A stretch of DNA of 64,000 nucleotides from Kudoa neothunni (GCA_964304625.1 OZ199838.1:3968001-4032000), one strand, 5' to 3'; counted from the first letter of the stretch, positions 12,886 through 25,479 are shown. Notes: a model not told the origin generated them from the letters alone. Numbers and translations are program-made.

Positions 12886-13862
12886 TCAGAAAGCATTGAT
12901 GACAGACGCACGAAAGCAGGACAAAAAACTAGAAAAAATATTAACAAATATAGAAGTATCTTTAATACAACTCATACTGAAAATGCAAATATTCCACCAA
13001 AACATCCAATTATTATCACGAAATTGGAAACGAGAAATTTTTTGAATGAATCAGCACAGTGTGTATGAATAGCGGTATTTCTATCGTTACAGTCTATGAG
13101 TTCTCGAGGCCCACCCCTAGTTAGGTCATTCTGAGGCATTTGCTGGATGGCAGTATTCACAGCACTTTCAATTTTATCTTGTAATAAATATAAATCGATT
13201 ACATAGATAGCATCATATTAAATGTATCCCAAATATTTTTGTTTAAATTGAAATTATCAATAAAGACGCGGGCTGCTTACCTCTAATACCATCAAGTTGG
13301 CCGGAAAATCCAGCCGCTGAAGTAACTGCTTGTATCTTTTTGAGATTCTTTAAAATTGAGAACATGCGCTTGAAATCACTTGTAAACATGTCAGTTAGTC
13401 GACAACACTGAAACTAATACAATGTGTTTAAATAAAGATGTTCCAATAATTATTACTTCCTGTCTTAAATTTTCAACTTCGTTTTCATCCCCCGTGAATT
13501 TATTAACCGTAAGTAACAGGCCATCTTCAACACAAATATCTGCCCCTTGGATTATCTAACACAGATGTTTATTTAAAATTTGACAAAATAAAAAAAACAA
13601 TTACCTCTTCTCGTTTTAACCAAGATAGAACTAATAATCCACCCGAGGCTAGTACTACCGCAAATGAAATTACCAGAAATATAACCCCACACACACCAGG
13701 CGAATTGATGCAGGTAGAAGTTGTAACTAATGCCATTTGTAGTATAATAACAGCGCCAATAATAATAAAAATGGCTCCAATTGGCAATTTTAGTTCATTT
13801 TGACATGAGTTACTCATGAATACTTGTAGAATAATACCAAAAATCATTATACTCAATCCCTT
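12886..13862 (-). CDS. Divergent tetraspanin-like membrane protein
   Basis: Exons read on the minus strand. The first (about 13862-13605) encodes a helix (LKGLSIMIFGIILQVFM), SCQNEL, then helices GAIFIIIGAVIILQMALV and GVIFLVISFAVVLASGGLLVLSWL, ending REE before a gtaatt donor. It aligns with the tetraspanin-like gene at 3 kb: both share CQNEL, ILQ and SGG at matching places. Next come an exon with ADICVEDGLLLTVNKF (about 13555), one with DFKRMFSILKNLKKIQ (about 13380) and a last exon with IDCNDRNTAIHTHC followed by helix FVIIIGCFGGIFAFSV; the stop is near 12886. The loop lacks CCG: at the equivalent place I read SAAGFSG. Membership of the tetraspanin family rests on layout and similarity to its neighbour. 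Exon joins are approximate. Confidence 0.5.
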
Positions 13863-13929
13863 TAACTAATAAACATAAAAATTGCATTAATATTGTTAGA
13901 AACAAATAGTCAAATTTTCAATTACTTTT

Positions 13930-14710
13930 AGTATTATTGCTATAATTATAAATATCACCTGTAAGCAACACCACATCACGAATAATAACAAATAATGATA
14001 TTTTAAATCAGCGCAGATTTATCTGATTATTTAACATAGTTTTTATTATAAAATATCTCGTCGTATCAGTTATCAGCACTGATCATTATTTTCATGTATA
14101 AATAGTAATGAACTGGATGAAAAATTAAATAAGGTAATGTCTTTAAAAAGTGTGATTACAATTAATTAAAATATTTATTTTTATTCTATTTAATAGTTTT
14201 TAAGATAGCTAAAAAATATTTTTATTAATAGAGTAATCTTATTTAAAAGCTAAAGTATAATTATTAATTTATAAACTCCGAAGTTGTCTTTAAAAAATTA
14301 GAAAAAGTTGATTTAATTGTATGTTTATTATGATGAGTATTCTATTATCGAATTTATGCTATACGAGAGGGTGTACAACACTAAGTCGCATGCTCATATT
14401 ATTAAACTCATAATTTAAATTTTTTCCTTCCATTATCAAATTCTCTAATTCAGTTATTAGAAATATAAATATGGGTTAAAATGTAGAATAATTACCGTAA
14501 TCTAATTCAGTGATTAAGATAAAAACCGACTTTGTTGATTATTTTAATTTTTAGTATTTATCACTGTTCCATCACCAGTAGGTACTTTCGGCACTCTGTT
14601 TGTTATCAAAAATAGTTGTTGTGATTAATAATATATTTAACTGCTACTGCTTCGCAGTTATTTCGCAGGTTATACTATTTAATCAATGGAGTAAAGTATG
14701 TTTTATGTAT
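13930..14710. other. AT-rich intergenic sequence
   Basis: No exon or repeat that I can support. Confidence 0.45.
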
Positions 14711-14713
14711 CCT

Positions 14714-16064
14714 AGGGGAGGGCAAACTACGGCCAACGATAGGCTCCAACACCAGTCGCCAAAAATTTTTTTATTCTTGATCAATTGAAATTTATATATC
14801 TAATTCTCATAATAAAAATGTTCATTTTAGTCAAAAAATTTTTTAATATACATTGTTTTAAATAATTTGAAGATAATTCATCACAAACGTCATGCCCATG
14901 TGAATTAAGTATTAAAATTCTAATATTGTTACAAATAATCAATAATCATTCTAAGGGTGAATATAATTTAAAAAAAGAAATAATTTCATATAATAATGTA
15001 ATTTCTAAATATTAACTTTTACGTTTGAGCTATAATGGGATCATCGAAAAGAGGACTATATATATTATAAATGATCTCAAATATCTAATAGATAATGTTA
15101 GTCATAAAAACTATAAAATCTCCCCTTATTTGTCCTCTGGAACTAATTAGTTGTGATATAATAAGTTCACTATAAATTATTTCCTACCAACCTTGAATAT
15201 CGTAATGTAGACTTCGTTTAGCCGATGTTCATGGATCTACTGATCGATAAACATTTTTCTATTCAAATTAGTTCACAATTTATATACGCGAAGATAAATT
15301 TTTGACCATAATTAAGTAACGTAAACTTACAAAACATACCACTCCCAAAAAAGGTGAAAAATATGCCGAAAGAAGACATTATAAACGGCGGTTACCCTTT
15401 TTATACTTTTGCCGAAACTTTCTTTAGTATACAAAGTTTGTTGAGATGGCTAGTTTCAATCAATCTAAAAAAAGAAAAATTGAAGACGAATGTCAAAGTT
15501 TCAATCACGAGTGGACTGGAAAGTACTTTTTTAACAGCATCTATAATAAGACTGTATGTTTGATTAGCCGTGACATAATCGGCTGTGTACAAAGAATACA
15601 ACTTGAAACGCCATTATCGAACCAAACATTCCAAGTTTAGATCCAATTTGTCACAGGAAGAATTGAAAAAGGAAGTATCTGATATGGTACAAAATTTATT
15701 TTGGATAGCAACATCCATAATAAGGGATGCAACGATGACTAGCTTTATACTTTCCCACAAATTAGCAAAACATAACAAGACATTCTCGGATGGAGAGTTT
15801 ATTAAAGAATGTTTTATGGATGCTGTTAATGTTGTGTGGCTTGAAGTCACCTCGAAAATTGAAGCCATTCCTCAATCATGAAGAAAAATTGTTCGATGAA
15901 TTGAAAATATTTCTCAAAATGTAAAAAAAATTTTGTTCGAAAAAATTGCCAACTTTGAGTACTATTCTATTTCTTTGGAAGAAAGTGTGGATGCTACCGA
16001 TACTACTCAATTACTCATTTTCGTAAAAGGAATTCACCATAATTTCGAAATTACCGAGGAGTTC
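14714..16064 (+). mobile_element. Truncated hAT element, GTF2IRD2/ZBED-type transposase
   Basis: The left end, near 14714, reads TAGGGGAGGGCAAACTACGG, the hallmark of Charlie-type hAT termini. The transposase remnant starts at 15446 (ASFNQSKKRKIEDECQSFN), with a BED-like zinc finger split between frames (CVQR / YKEYNLKRHYRTKHSKF, 15585-15640), an alpha-helical region (FILSHKLAKHNKTFSDGEFI, about 15745) and the first catalytic block (YYSISLEESVDATDTTQLLI, about 15960; the usual Asp of the LDES motif reads Glu here). The order and wording match the hAT proteins that gave rise to vertebrate GTF2IRD2. The copy stops abruptly at about 16064, where a gypsy remnant begins in the opposite orientation. 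No right end was found. Confidence 0.75.
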
Positions 16065-18125
16065 TTATGTTGAAATATTTTTATATGAAAGGACGCTGAT
16101 TTCGTATAAGATTTGTTCGTTTCTTAATATCATCAGCGTATGTATGATAGTCAGAGTTTGTAGATTGATTTGGTTCAAAAAGATTTTGTTTGGGGGATCG
16201 AAACTCTCTTCGTATAATAAGGCCGCAGGTGTACAATTCGTAGTTGCCGATGTGGTGATCCTGATAGCGAAGAGGAAAAAGTCAAGAAGCTCATTCCAAT
16301 CATTTTTCTCTTCGTAGACTAACGCCTTAAGTTTGGTTTTTAAGTTTCTAACTTGCCTTTCGGTCATACCATTCCCTTCCGGGTGGTAAACGTTGGAATG
16401 GCTATGGTTGATTCCAAGTGAAGTGTAGACGTCGTTGAAGAGACGAGATTCGAATTGACAACCTCGGTCAGTGTGGATACGGCGAGGAACTCCATGTCTT
16501 GATATAATCAAGGGAATCAATGCGTCGATTGTTGATTTCGCATCAGTCACATGCAGAGGACAAGCTTCAAACCATTTACTAAATTGATCCACAAACAACA
16601 GCATGTATCGATTGCCTCTCTTAGTGTTTTCCAGTGAACCAATAAAATCAGCGTGCCACATAAATACTTGGGAATTAACCGGGATAGGAGCCAGAGGTGC
16701 TTTCGGGCTGGCTTTTTCGCCTTTAACCCTCTTACACGTTTCACATTGTGAAACATACTTCACACAAACAATATCCATTTTTGTCCAGTAGCATGTTTTT
16801 CTAAATTTATTAAGCGCCTCACTGACACCAGAATGATCCGATTCACCGTGGATATATTCTAGCATGTGACGTTGTAGTAATCTTGGGATTACAGGTAATT
16901 TTCCGCTTCTAGATTTGTGAAATAATATTCCGTTGACAATTTCAAGGTTAGATTTCCTTCGCCAAAGCTCCAAAGCGTTAATATTATTCAAGTTTGTTGG
17001 ATCAGATTCTTCTATGACTAATGTCACTTTTGCGATGGCGGGATCATTGGATTGTTCTTCGTTGAGCTAAACAGAATTTAAAGTAGGTGTTATAATCGCG
17101 CAACTCTTCGAAAGGGAGTCTGTGTAGTGGTTGTTAGATCCAGGAATATGCCAATGGATTACGATCGGTGAATATGGTAAAGTGACGTCCTAGCAGGTAC
17201 GGTCTAAATTTTTGAACTGCGTGAATGATGGCCAAAGCTTCTTTATGTATAGTCGCATATTTCTGTTCGGGCTTAGTAAATTTACGATAGTGTAAGCTAT
17301 CACATTGTTTTTCGTTTCTTGAAACAAAATCGCTCCACTCGCAGTATTTGATGCGTCAGTCTCGATGCAGAATTTTTTGCTTAGATCAGGAAAATGTAAC
17401 ATAGGCGACCCTTGAACTGGCTTCTTGGATTTTAAGAAATGATTATGACATTTATCATTCCAATGAAATTTTGATGAACGTTCAAACTATTGAGTTAATG
17501 GGACGATAATATCGGCATGATTTTCTAAGTGTTTGCGTAGGAAGTTGACAGTTCCAAGGAAACTCCTCAAATTCATCTCTATTCGCAGGAGTTTTCCAAT
17601 TTACTATTGCATCTATCTTGCTTGGATCACATCTAGTCCCATTTTTAGAAATAATGAATCCCAAATACTTTAATTCTTCTTGATAGAAAACACTGAGTAC
17701 ACTTCTGACATGTTTAGTTTGTTCTACTTCATTTGTCGAAAATATTATGATATCATCTAGGTAGGCCATTTCATTCAGAATATTTTCCAAGAGTTTATCC
17801 ATTCCACGCTGGAATGTGGCGGGTGTATTAGACAAAACAAACGACATTTTTACAAACTCATAGAGACCATGACCATTTCTCGTAGAAAATGCTGTCTTAG
17901 GGATATCTTCTTCTTTCAGGGGTATTTGCTAATGCCCACATTGAAGGTCGAATGTGGTAAACACAGTAGACCCTGCCAAAAAATCTAGCGTATCCTCTAA
18001 TCTAGGTAGAGGATATTCGTCTCTTCTAGTTATACTGTTAAGTTTTCGATAGTCAACACACATTCTAATTTTGCCATCCATTTTCGAAATCATAACTACC
18101 GGAGAACATTACTGGCTACTTGAGG
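16065..18125 (-). mobile_element. Decayed Ty3/gypsy pol
   Basis: Minus-strand pol fragments in order: reverse transcriptase with SNTPATFQRGMDKLL and the YLDD box (AYLDDIIIF) at 17850-17740; RNase H with [13 protein letters not shown] at 17370; integrase at 17027-16065, with an HHCC finger ending CETCKR and catalytic blocks including HADFIGSLE and HTDRGCQFES, then NVYHPEGNGMTERQ. The integrase frame stays open for 320 codons, but RT and RNase H are split by shifts and stops. No LTR or gag was seen. It is a different lineage from the young element at 58-62 kb, with wording unlike it throughout. Confidence 0.85.
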
Positions 18126-18138
18126 GTCAAATTATACA

Positions 18139-18164
18139 GTAGGTAATCGATTTTCGGTAATTTC
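18139..18164 (+). repeat. Terminal fragment of a CAGTAGGTAAYCGATTTTCG family
   Basis: TACAGTAGGTAATCGATTTT here matches, in the opposite orientation, the sequence at 43117-43139. It is probably the end of a mariner-like element cut by neighbouring insertions. Confidence 0.35.
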
Positions 18165-18984
18165 GGACTTTATTCCTTTAAAACATAACTAATGTTTTTT
18201 AATTGCTCACAAAAGAAGCGAGGTTTCATCAATGTTTATAACGGCTTTAGGACTATATGCCTTAACCAAATTAGTGTTTTCAACAGTTCATAAGTCAATT
18301 AATGAAATATCTGTGTTCGCAGCCTCACCATGAAATATTTTGAAAGCTATCCCATATTTAGACGTGGAATCTGAAAACCACCCTTAACTAGACTTTAAAT
18401 TGGAAATTTCCTGTATATTTTCAATTTATAAAGCAACTTCGATAATAACACATCTCAGCAGAACATTATCATTCGACAATTGTTTAACCATCCAATCGTA
18501 CAGCTCACCAACTATATTTTTAATTTTCCCCCAAAATAAGTCCTCCTTTTAGTTTCTATATCCGTATTTTTGAATTTATCTTCGTTAAAGAATTCTATAA
18601 ATTTTTAAACGACCATAAACGTGACAATGTTTAAATATTCAAAATAGATCACCACATCACTCAACTTAAACTTAGAAATAGTCATTTTTTCGACAACTTT
18701 CAATATTTTTATCGAATTATAATAATCAATGATTTCTCTCTTCTCTTAATTATTATGTTTTTAAGGATAAATAATGAAGAAAACACTTTTATTGTTAAAT
18801 AGATGGGTTACTAAAACCACGCAATAACGAGACTTTATATAAAGTAAAGAATTTTCTTATTCTTAAATGTTAACAATGTTTATAAAATGATAAAATAATA
18901 ACAATACAAAAAACTTGGTTTCTCTCTAGAAAGAATAACAATAACGTCGAAATTTTGGAATTACGCAGTATTCAATCTCCACTG
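18165..18984 (-). mobile_element. Tigger-like fragment, second copy
   Basis: The right edge (reverse complement) is CAGTGGAGATTGAATAC with TA beside it, close to the end of the element at 6428. The interior follows that element's 5' part base by base over long stretches, including the internal TTTCTCTCTAGAAAG region and, near 18190-18270, the NIDETS block in reverse. It ends near 18165, so only the first 800 bp survive. It lies in the opposite orientation to the copy 12 kb upstream. Confidence 0.7.
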
Positions 18985-19104
18985 TATACCGTATCTTTTT
19001 TACAAAAGTTGGTATACACATAACTGACATAATTATAGGAGATTACACGAACTTGTAAGCTAGAATTTAGAGTTTTGATATGTAAAACACAGATTTAAGA
19101 AATG

Positions 19105-19144
19105 TGGGGTATCGAAACACCCCCCATGGTCCCGTGAGGGTTAA
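19105..19144. repeat. Isolated piggyBac-like terminus
   Basis: Read leftwards from the TTAA at about 19140, the sequence is CCCTCACGGGACCATGGGGG. This shares the TTAACCCTC start and the following GGACC/GGGG words with the piggyBac ends at 3782 and 19396. I found no mate for it. Confidence 0.4.
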
Positions 19145-19395
19145 TCGAGATGCGAATGACCTATCTTAGTTAATTGACAATGAATATCTAAGCAGTTTTT
19201 GTTAGGTAAAAATATCGGAAATTTATATTAGTTTCTCGATGTAATTTTTCTATGGCCGTCATATTTAATTTTTTTCTCCAATAATTAATTTTAGAATTTA
19301 ATATCATCAATCATTTTTTTATTGTTATATATCGATCAGTAGGATTAACTTTATAGAAAACCACGGTAAAATATTGGGACCTCAAGTTACTTTAA

Positions 19396-20754
19396 CCTTC
19401 AAAGGTCTATGGGGTCAATATAACCCCAGATGACATTCAGTCGTATTTCAAACCAACTTAGAACTCAATTTTATACTTAAAACTTTGACTATTTTATTAA
19501 AATCTCTTGATCTTCCTAAATTAAAGGTTCTGAATGTCACTTGAAAATAAATAAACTCTGCACAGAAAATACTTACATTCTCCCTCTTTTTTGGTAAATA
19601 TGACCACAGTAATTTTTCTCGAAAGCTATTTTATACATTTCTAAACTATACATTAAATATTTGTTTAAAAATATTTAATTGGAAATTAAATTTTGTTGAA
19701 TTAACACAAAGAAAAACTAAAAATTAAATTTCCGATGTTGGCTGATAATGGCTGACGAGGTAGATTTTTAACGATGACCGATTTTGACCACGATTTGTTG
19801 TCAAACGGTGATACTGAGATCAATGAAATTTACGAAGAAATTCAAGAATATAATTTTACATCCAAATACGATTTAAATGACGTCGAAGTTGCTGAAAACT
19901 GCTATGGTGATAAAAATGGAGATAAATCGTCTATTGAAAAGCCTAGAATAGCGGGAACCGAAAATTATACTCCATTATAATCAATACAAGGGTTGGGTAA
20001 ACACATTCGGCAGGATTATATCTACAACAAGTGTCAGAAGATACACTGATCGATGACCAACAGCTGTTTTCTATAATATGATTGATACTGGCCTAAGTAA
20101 CACCTTTCACATTTACAAGAATATTTTCTCAGGTTCATCCATCCTGCTCCAGATTCAAATTTTTAGAACAGTTATCTGATAGTCTTGTTAAAAATTATAT
20201 TCGCGATAACATTAAATACGTTGAACAAAATATTGCGGCTATCGAACCTCGTTCTAATAGAAAAAGATGTTATCTGTTTGACTATGTTCGAGGTAAAAAA
20301 ACAAAAACCTTCAGTTTGGATGGAACATTACATTGTGAAAATCACTCAATACTTACCTGCTCCAAATGTTCCAAATAAATCAATTATTAGGTTTCAAAAA
20401 ATATATTAAAATCCTCTTTTTTCTTTATAGATGATTGATTTTTTAACTCTTAAAAAATCTTCCTTACTCTAATTTTATCGAATATTTGACATTTTATAAA
20501 TAGGATTGGTCATACGACTTAAAAAAAAGTCAAATAATGATTTATATACACAATTTTTGGGCTTCTGCACTATTCGTACAATCTCGTAGTCGTTATTTTT
20601 AGTCATTACTCGCAAGTTAATGATTAGATTTAAGTTTAGTCCCAATAAAACGTCATAAATTATTTTATTATACCATTATAGGAAAAAAATATCTGAGATC
20701 ATAATGACCCCAAAAGAAGGAGGGCGTATTGTCGATTTTTGGACGCTCAGGAGG
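19396..20754 (+). mobile_element. Internally deleted piggyBac element
   Basis: TTAA at 19392-19395 and 20755-20758 flanks ends CCTTCAAAGGTCTATGGGG (left) and CCTCCTGAGCGTCC (right, reverse complement). Inside, an acidic N-terminal frame starts at 19774 (MTDFDHDLLSNGDTEINEIY), as in many piggyBac transposases. It is followed by C-terminal pieces only: RRYTDR then FYNMIDTGLSNTFHIYKN (20035-20125) and RKRCYLFDYVRGKKTKTF with HCENHS and CSKC (20255-20370), the Cys-rich tail. The central DDE core is missing, so it is a non-autonomous derivative. Confidence 0.75.
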
Positions 20755-20758
20755 TTAA

Positions 20759-21500
20759 TTTTAGATTTAAACTAGTCAAAAAGCACTAAAACTGACTTTG
20801 TATACGCTTATTCACAACATTATTAAATTATCTGAATTGCTGAATTTCCAAATTTACGATAAATACAAAATTGCGACTCATCTAACCAAAAAATAATCAG
20901 GCATTAAAGTATTTGATATTATCGATTTTTATCTGTCTTTAAATCACAAAATTATCATTTATAAATTGATTTATGTAATTTTCCATATTTAAATTCGTTA
21001 AGATTAATTTTTTCTAACTATCACTACTTTCTTAGAAACTAGAAATTATAGACTATTATTTAAAATTAGATACACCCTTAATATTTACATATGGATAATC
21101 ATATTTTGTAAAAATTATTCATAATTAAGTATATTATTTTCTAAAAATAACACATCAGCTATACTCAGTGAAATATTCGTTCTAGAAAACATCGATAATA
21201 TTTTTCATGCGCACGCAAAAAAGATTTTTCAAACAAAACTAACTTGGATTCTCTAGTATTAATGCAACAATTTTATATTGGTATTTTATGATTTAATCAA
21301 TTTTAATTATTTCTCAAAAGCGACTCAAAATTTTAGAAGATCGTCTCATATAACAGCAAAAACAATCATAATGCTGCGCAGTGTAACTTTCTACAGGAGT
21401 GTTAGCTCGTAGCAACTGTTGTGCTTTTTGTAGGAAAAATTATTGTTGAAATATAGAGAATATCTACGATAAAATTAAATTAAATAAATTAGCAATTAAA
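20759..21500. other. Intergenic, upstream of TBC1D20-like gene
   Basis: AT-rich with no coding signal. It presumably contains the promoter of the downstream gene, but no element stands out. Confidence 0.4.
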
Positions 21501-23395
21501 ATGGAAGAAAATGAAGCATCGGTATTGGATACTTTAAGTTCTCCTATTGAAAATATAATTGCTGCCTGTATCAACAACAATGGTATTCGTTCAACAGACG
21601 AACGAAAAAATTTATGGCTACTGATAAACTATGTCAAACCATACGATTATATGAAAATAAATTGTAATAATTTAATACCACACTAGTAAAAAGTTACTTT
21701 TGTGATAATGACACATATATGTAGACATTAAAGAGGAGGAATTTATAGAAAATAAAAATGAACGGATAGTTTATATGGATTGCAAGCGCTACAGGAAATT
21801 TCATAAATCGGGTAACAACAAATTTGTTATAGAATCTGACTATGTATTTGTATTTGTTTTGTTAGATCATTGCAACAGTCAAGGCGGGTTCCATTGATTT
21901 GGGAGGGTAATTTTTGTAATGGATGTTTTTTGGACGAATAATTAGAGTCTTTTCCTATAGATTTCTGATTTCGCTAAAACGCTCTACGATATGATAATGC
22001 GTGTGTTGTGTGACGAGAAAAAATTAGTATATTATCAGGTACTTCTTTCTTTAGAATATATACTTTTATTTATGTGAATAATCAAATAATTATTTTTTAA
22101 TGATAATTTTAGGGCTTTCATGATATTGCTACCGTGTTATGTTGATAATGGGCCCCGATCATGGAACTTCTGTGTTGCGTGTTATGGCCAAAAATCAACT
22201 AAGGGTGTTGATAATTGTTCATATATATTTCAACACTTAAAATTATTAATTTAATCTAAAAGCAATACTAAAAAAGTTTGTGTACACGCCAACTTATAAA
22301 TAATATTTTATGTAGAGATTTTATGAGTCCAGATTTTCGTAAGACAGCTTATTACCTAGATTTAGTCATAAAACTCATCGAAATTAATGACTATGAGTTG
22401 TATCAATTCATGAAAAAGTATAAAGTTTTCTTGAATTAAGCCTATTTATTATTTTTATTATCAACTTTGATTGTAAAACGTAGATCCAATGTTGGTTCTG
22501 TGTTTTGTTTGTCGTGGATCCTCACATGGTATGCACATAATGTGAGGACGCTCTCGTTGGCTTGTAGATTATTTGATTTTTTTATGGTCACCAACAAATA
22601 TATGTCCACTTACGTTGCTTCGACGGTAAGTCTCCTTAGTTGTTGATAACAATGGATAATCTTACTGAACTTGTTTCTTATTTAACACGGATTGAACTCC
22701 TACTGAAGCATTTGTTAATAATGCATCGTTGTAGTTGATTTGTAACAAACGATTATCCAAATATTGTGTTTAAAGCAATACATAAATAAATAAGAACAAC
22801 TTTTCAATTATAGCTTGTGATGGGGTTACGTGACGAAATAATGGCACTCGAGTGTGATATGGCTACAGTACATAGCTTTTTAACACATATTCCTGAGCTT
22901 GTAACCGAGGACAGTTGGGAAAAATCCATCGAAAGCGCGTTACAGCTTTTCGATCGATTTCCACCGGAAAGTGTATTTATTAATGGATTTGGATACTTTT
23001 CATATAGGTAAGATGATTATATGGACTAAATTTGTAATTGATAATGTGCTAAATTAAACCCTTTACAACGTTCGCTGTTACAAGGAACAACTCTTATTAT
23101 TATAATTTCATGTGATATTATTCGATTTAGAACCCTGGTAATGGTGGGTAGCTGGAGTAGAAAAAGAACCAATAAAACACTCCTTAAACACTCCATATTA
23201 AATGGGACAGCAAAATTTATCCGTAAAGGTTTCAAACAAAGGTCGAAAACGAAAACCCCTAATTCGTCCTCTTCATCCACCTCCAATGACTACTGGCTAT
23301 TAGATAGAAAAAATACAATTGTTGGATTTTCGTTGTTAATAATTGCTGTTGGTTTATATACATTTTATCCTTATGTTAGTTCGTTCCACATGTAA
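21501..23395 (+). CDS. TBC1D20: TBC1D20-like Rab GTPase-activating protein, C-terminal anchor
   Basis: TBC1D20 is an ER-anchored GAP acting on Rab1 and Rab18. Exons read: 21501-21663 (NNGIRSTDERKNLWLLIN), 21725-about 21811, 21961-22038, 22113-about 22208, about 22316-22417, 22484-22625, 22814-23007, 23131-23395. Seen: MDCKR, aligned with the arginine finger (Asp-x-x-Arg), and VYYQGFHD with the glutamine finger; LTWYAHNVRTLSLACRLFDFF; ECDMATVHSFLTHIP followed by DRFPPES, the diagnostic TBC1D20 tail block; and a C-terminal helix (FSLLIIAVGLYTFY) as tail anchor. Introns are 60-190 nt. Anomaly: in the fourth exon the frame breaks at about 22135-22143 (TGA, TAA) and resumes one base over as IMGPDHGTSVLRVMAKNQLR. 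Both catalytic fingers and the anchor are kept, so an assembly error is plausible; otherwise the allele is broken. Confidence 0.85.
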
Positions 23396-23967
23396 GTGTT
23401 GATATTTCCCTTTCAAATTTGTCATTTTTTGTATTTTTCAGCGTGAGTATATTCATTTGTTTCAAGATTCAGATCTATTCATTTTTATGCTATTTAACAA
23501 TATAAGGATGCGATGGGAGGAATTTAATATGTAATGTACAAAAATGAGGATAATCGGTTTAAATGTGTCAATTACGCTCAGAAAATTAAAACACGATAAT
23601 CCATTTCAAATGTTCTGTATTAGTATAATTGATTTTATATTCACACATAACAGTAAATTGAATATTATAAGCTCTTTACTATTTTACTCAGCAAACTGTT
23701 GATTACTTTTATTGATCATCAATGAAAATATGAACAAAACTTACATAGTCCTGGCAACTATTTTATCACTATGCATGAATGGACGGAACGAACCTCATAA
23801 CAAAGAATCGAGAAAAATTCTTTCATCGAAAAGCAAAGTATTTTATTCATATTTAAAATTAAATATGGACACAATGCAATTCAGAACGACACCTAATTAA
23901 TCAAATTCATATATATTTATATAGGGTTATATGATTCAAATTATAAAGTATAATTCTTGGAATTTGC

Positions 23968-24513
23968 GTGGTATATTATTTTCGGTTGATTTTGATTCAG
24001 TTGTTATTAGTACGAAATTATTATCCCCCTTCCACTTCAACCAAAGCTTCATCCCTTTACAAAGGCTACATAAAAACACACGAATTTATATTTACCAGCT
24101 TAATAGTTATATTTTCGCTGGCTCAATTTGTATCTTTGTTATTCAATTTCGAGTGTCTTAAAGGCTTGTGCTGTTGTTCCTGTTGTTGCAACTCCCAAAC
24201 CAGCCGAACGTGCTGGGATGTATTTGTTGGCATCGTTAATCTTTTTTGTGCTGTTTTCACCATCACTGATATCATACTCAAAGTCACAAATCAACAAGAA
24301 AAAATCCCCGGTATATTTAGAGATATAAGATTTTGTGCATGCGGTCGTTCACTTCTGCTTGCCTTCAACTCGGCCATATTTATTATACATTTCAACAAGT
24401 TAACTGGTACTTTGAAAATTTCCGCCGGCTTCTCATTACTTGCATCACTCGGCATAATTATTTGCGCTACAGTCCTGCTTTTCTACGATATTGGCGATAT
24501 ATCAACATCATAA
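23968..24513 (+). CDS. Four-helix membrane protein, MARVEL-like
   Basis: A 181-codon frame with four clear hydrophobic segments: FIFTSLIVIFSLAQFVSLLF (about residues 40-59), DVFVGIVNLFCAVFTITDII (84-103), LLLAFNSAIFIIHF (about 129-142) and FSLLASLGIIICATVLLFYD (155-174). A short lysine/tyrosine-rich segment precedes the first helix, and a cluster of seven cysteines (CLKGLCCCSCCC) follows it. Both termini would be cytosolic. Size and layout fit the MARVEL/chemokine-like-factor group, but there is no sequence motif that proves it. The true start may lie at a later ATG or in an upstream exon, because the first 30 residues look unlike the rest. It lies 570 bp after the TBC1D20-like gene, same strand. 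Confidence 0.5.
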   Translation: MVYYFRLILIQLLLVRNYYPPSTSTKASSLYKGYIKTHEFIFTSLIVIFSLAQFVSLLFNFECLKGLCCCSCCCNSQTSRTCWDVFVGIVNLFCAVFTITDIILKVTNQQEKIPGIFRDIRFCACGRSLLLAFNSAIFIIHFNKLTGTLKISAGFSLLASLGIIICATVLLFYDIGDISTS

Positions 24514-25477
24514 TGTGTACGAATATTTTTCTTTATATATTTAAGTATTCGCTTGTTTCCTGATTTATCGTTCCTATGGCTCACCATGTGTGAAATGTTT
24601 TAGAGAAAGTAACATTCTAGTTGCCTGATAAGAAATATTTTCCAAACAAAAATAGGGTCAAGTTTACTATAATATTTTTTGCATAAAATAATTAAACTTT
24701 TTCCAATTAAATTATGGTATTAGCAAAATTTTGAAAAACTAAATCCCATTACTACATTATCCTTCTAAGTAAAATGGGCTAGATTTTTATTCCAGCTAAA
24801 TTTTGCTAACAATACTTTAGCGTAGTAAGAGAACATAAGGACGTTACATTTTTTTTGTAATCTACTATATTTATGGAAGCTTTCAGGAAAACCAATTTGA
24901 AATTTTGTTTCAATATATGTTAAAAAAGTTAGTGGAAAAATACCCTCTAAAAAAATTGGGATAGAAATCTAACCCATATTTTTCTGTTCTAAAATTATTT
25001 AAAATATATATATGTCATTTTTAAAAATTCAAGAAAATTCTACTAAGCGAATATTGAACAAATAACCAAAAACATTACGTCCCATGCATGTGCGCATATA
25101 ATGTAACCTTAATAATTGGCGATTTATTCAAAATTCACCGCATTAATGTTCATCATATTTAGTTAATCAATGCTAACATTTATTCCAGACAATTATTTGA
25201 AATAAAAACATGGTTAGAGTTCTACATTATTTTTAATTTTGACTTGAAAGGTGTCCATTTTTGAGCTACTTAGAGAGTTAAAAAAGGAAGTGGCTTTCTC
25301 TCAGATATCTGATAATTCCTTTGAGGCAGTAGCTATATCGAAAGAAAAAAATTTCTCAGAAACTAAATTATACATTTATATGAAATTCTATTTAACATCT
25401 TATCTTTAACCAACTTAGTTTCTACAATTTTCGAACGCTTTGAAAAGTTTATATAGTGATACATCTAAACATCCTGG
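24514..25477. other. AT-rich intergenic sequence
   Basis: No exon or repeat that I can support. Confidence 0.45.
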
Positions 25478-25479
25478 TA

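Noticed and set aside
12791-13068. Overlapping plus-strand ORFs of 84 and 63 codons
   Set aside because: Antisense to the last exon of the tetraspanin-like gene, which shows the helix and cysteine pattern on the minus strand.
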